A stretch of 6,656 bases of DNA, from NCBI GenBank assembly GCA_003491845.1, contig DNBN01000178.1, positions 1 to 6,656 of the forward strand, read 5' to 3'. Source of the DNA: Porticoccaceae bacterium (GTDB lineage: Bacteria > Pseudomonadota > Gammaproteobacteria > Pseudomonadales > Porticoccaceae). Positions 6,220-6,656 of this stretch are shown piece after piece (positions within the stretch are counted from its first letter, which is position 1; every line of letters begins with the position of its first letter). A program made the translations under genes and the position numbers. The notes under the pieces are model-generated. The model had not been told where the DNA came from. It did no database searches and saw only the letters and a list, made by a program, of their open reading frames with translations.

Positions 6220-6656
6220 TTCTTTGCTCCTAGCTGTGCGTCCGACAATACAGTTTGATGACGCATTGACCTTACTTTCTTACCACTAAATTCCACATTA
6301 TGGTTTCGTAAATACTGCACACATTTTTTAGTCGCACTTACAATATGTGACTCTACCGTTGGCTGACCAAGATCCATCTCCAGCATAATTTCTTTTAAAC
6401 TGTACCCATAGACCTTTTTCAATATAAAGGCGCGCTGAGATTGCTTGGGTAACTCACGTATAGCGGCACAAAAAAGGCCAAATTCCTCATCCGAGGCAAT
6501 CTGACCAAAAGTGGGATCGTGTTCTTCCAACAGTATTTCATCGATGTCATCGACGCCGCTGGTAAGACGTGTCTCAGCTCGCTTTAAATAATCAAGAGCC
6601 AAATTTCTAGCTGTGCGAAACATAAAAGACTCTGAGTCTTTTATGTTTCGCACAGC
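6216..6656 (-). CDS. ECF sigma factor, FecI type, N-terminus missing at the window edge
   Basis: The frame is open from the window end to the TGA at 6218-6216 and gives about 146 residues. FecI-like sigma factors usually have about 160-190, so part of region 2 is missing. Counting from the GTG at 6653, residues 9-25 (SFMFRTARNLALDYLKR) are the end of region 2, with the family core R-x-A-R-N-x-A-x-D-x-L. A variable acidic linker follows (DDIDEILLEEHDP). Region 4 spans about 57-115: LPKQSQRAFILKKVYGYS leads into a helix-turn-helix (SLKEIMLEMDLGQPTVESHI) that should contact the -35 element. The overlap with the fecR-like gene identifies that protein as its regulator. The apparent GTG start must not be taken as real: it lies in the outer arm of a perfect palindrome ending at the last base, so the first seven or so residues may be an artefact, although IKDSESFMFRTARN aligns acceptably with the family. 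Confidence 0.9.
   Translation of the reverse strand, partial: AVRNIKDSESFMFRTARNLALDYLKRAETRLTSGVDDIDEILLEEHDPTFGQIASDEEFGLFCAAIRELPKQSQRAFILKKVYGYSLKEIMLEMDLGQPTVESHIVSATKKCVQYLRNHNVEFSGKKVRSMRHQTVLSDAQLGAKK
6227..6231 (-). promoter_or_regulatory. Ribosome binding site of the fecR-like gene
   Basis: The minus strand reads AGGAG-CAAAGAA-ATG, a strong Shine-Dalgarno seven bases before the ATG at 6219 and lying inside the last codons of the sigma gene. Together with the ATGA overlap it fixes the start and indicates translational coupling that would keep sigma and anti-sigma levels in proportion. Confidence 0.8.
6610..6656. repeat. Perfect 23-1-23 inverted repeat at the window end
   Basis: Arms 6610-6632 and 6634-6656 are exact reverse complements around a single central base at 6633, with no mismatch in 23 pairs, and the right arm stops at the very last base. 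The inner arm encodes conserved sigma region 2 residues (ESFMFRTA) on the minus strand. The outer arm is its mirror image and also happens to be open in the sigma frame. Possible explanations are a fold-back join at a contig end, seeded by the short natural palindrome GACTCAGAGTC, or a true hairpin in the gene. Confidence 0.95.

Noticed and set aside
1..6656. CRISPR arrays, tRNA or rRNA genes, insertion sequences, phage genes
   Set aside because: I found no regularly spaced repeats, cloverleaf-like segments, transposase or phage-type proteins. Apart from the right-end palindrome, the window is filled by the five genes described.

Overview
The window looks like a piece, probably a whole short contig, of a Gram-negative chromosome. 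The kind of cell is shown by a TonB-dependent outer-membrane receptor, a FecR-type anti-sigma factor with one membrane span, and an exported SGNH-type hydrolase. The style of the proteins suggests a marine-type gammaproteobacterium, but that is inference and no taxonomic marker is present. All five genes lie on the minus strand, so transcription runs from the right end to the left.

From right to left: (1) 6656-6216, an ECF sigma factor of the FecI type, lacking its N-terminus at the window edge; (2) 6219-5146, its FecR-like anti-sigma/signal transducer, overlapping the sigma gene by 4 bases (ATGA); (3) 5145-2020, a TonB-dependent receptor with an N-terminal STN signalling domain, whose ATG directly follows the fecR stop; (4) a gap of about 150 bases holding a strong hairpin at 1956-1981; (5) 1867-389, a sodium:carboxylate symporter of the DASS/SLC13 family; (6) 332-1, the N-terminal 110 codons of a secreted SGNH/GDSL-like hydrolase, cut by the left window edge. 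The hydrolase was found by direct translation of the minus strand. There is no gene-free stretch longer than about 150 bases.

The first three genes form a cell-surface signalling unit. By analogy with FecA-FecR-FecI, substrate binding at the receptor is relayed through its STN domain to the periplasmic C-terminal part of FecR, which then releases or activates the sigma factor. Placed downstream on the same strand, the hydrolase and the symporter suggest one import route: the receptor brings a ligand across the outer membrane, the hydrolase cuts an ester or acyl bond in the periplasm, and the symporter takes the freed carboxylate into the cytoplasm. The substrate cannot be read from the sequence.

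Two things stand out. The receptor ORF carries a second, complete signal-peptide-like segment, with its own in-frame ATG and Shine-Dalgarno sequence, between the STN domain and the TonB box. This looks like a fusion of two genes or a dual-start gene. Also, the right end of the window is a perfect 23-1-23 palindrome inside the sigma gene that finishes exactly at the last base, which may be a contig-end fold-back artefact.
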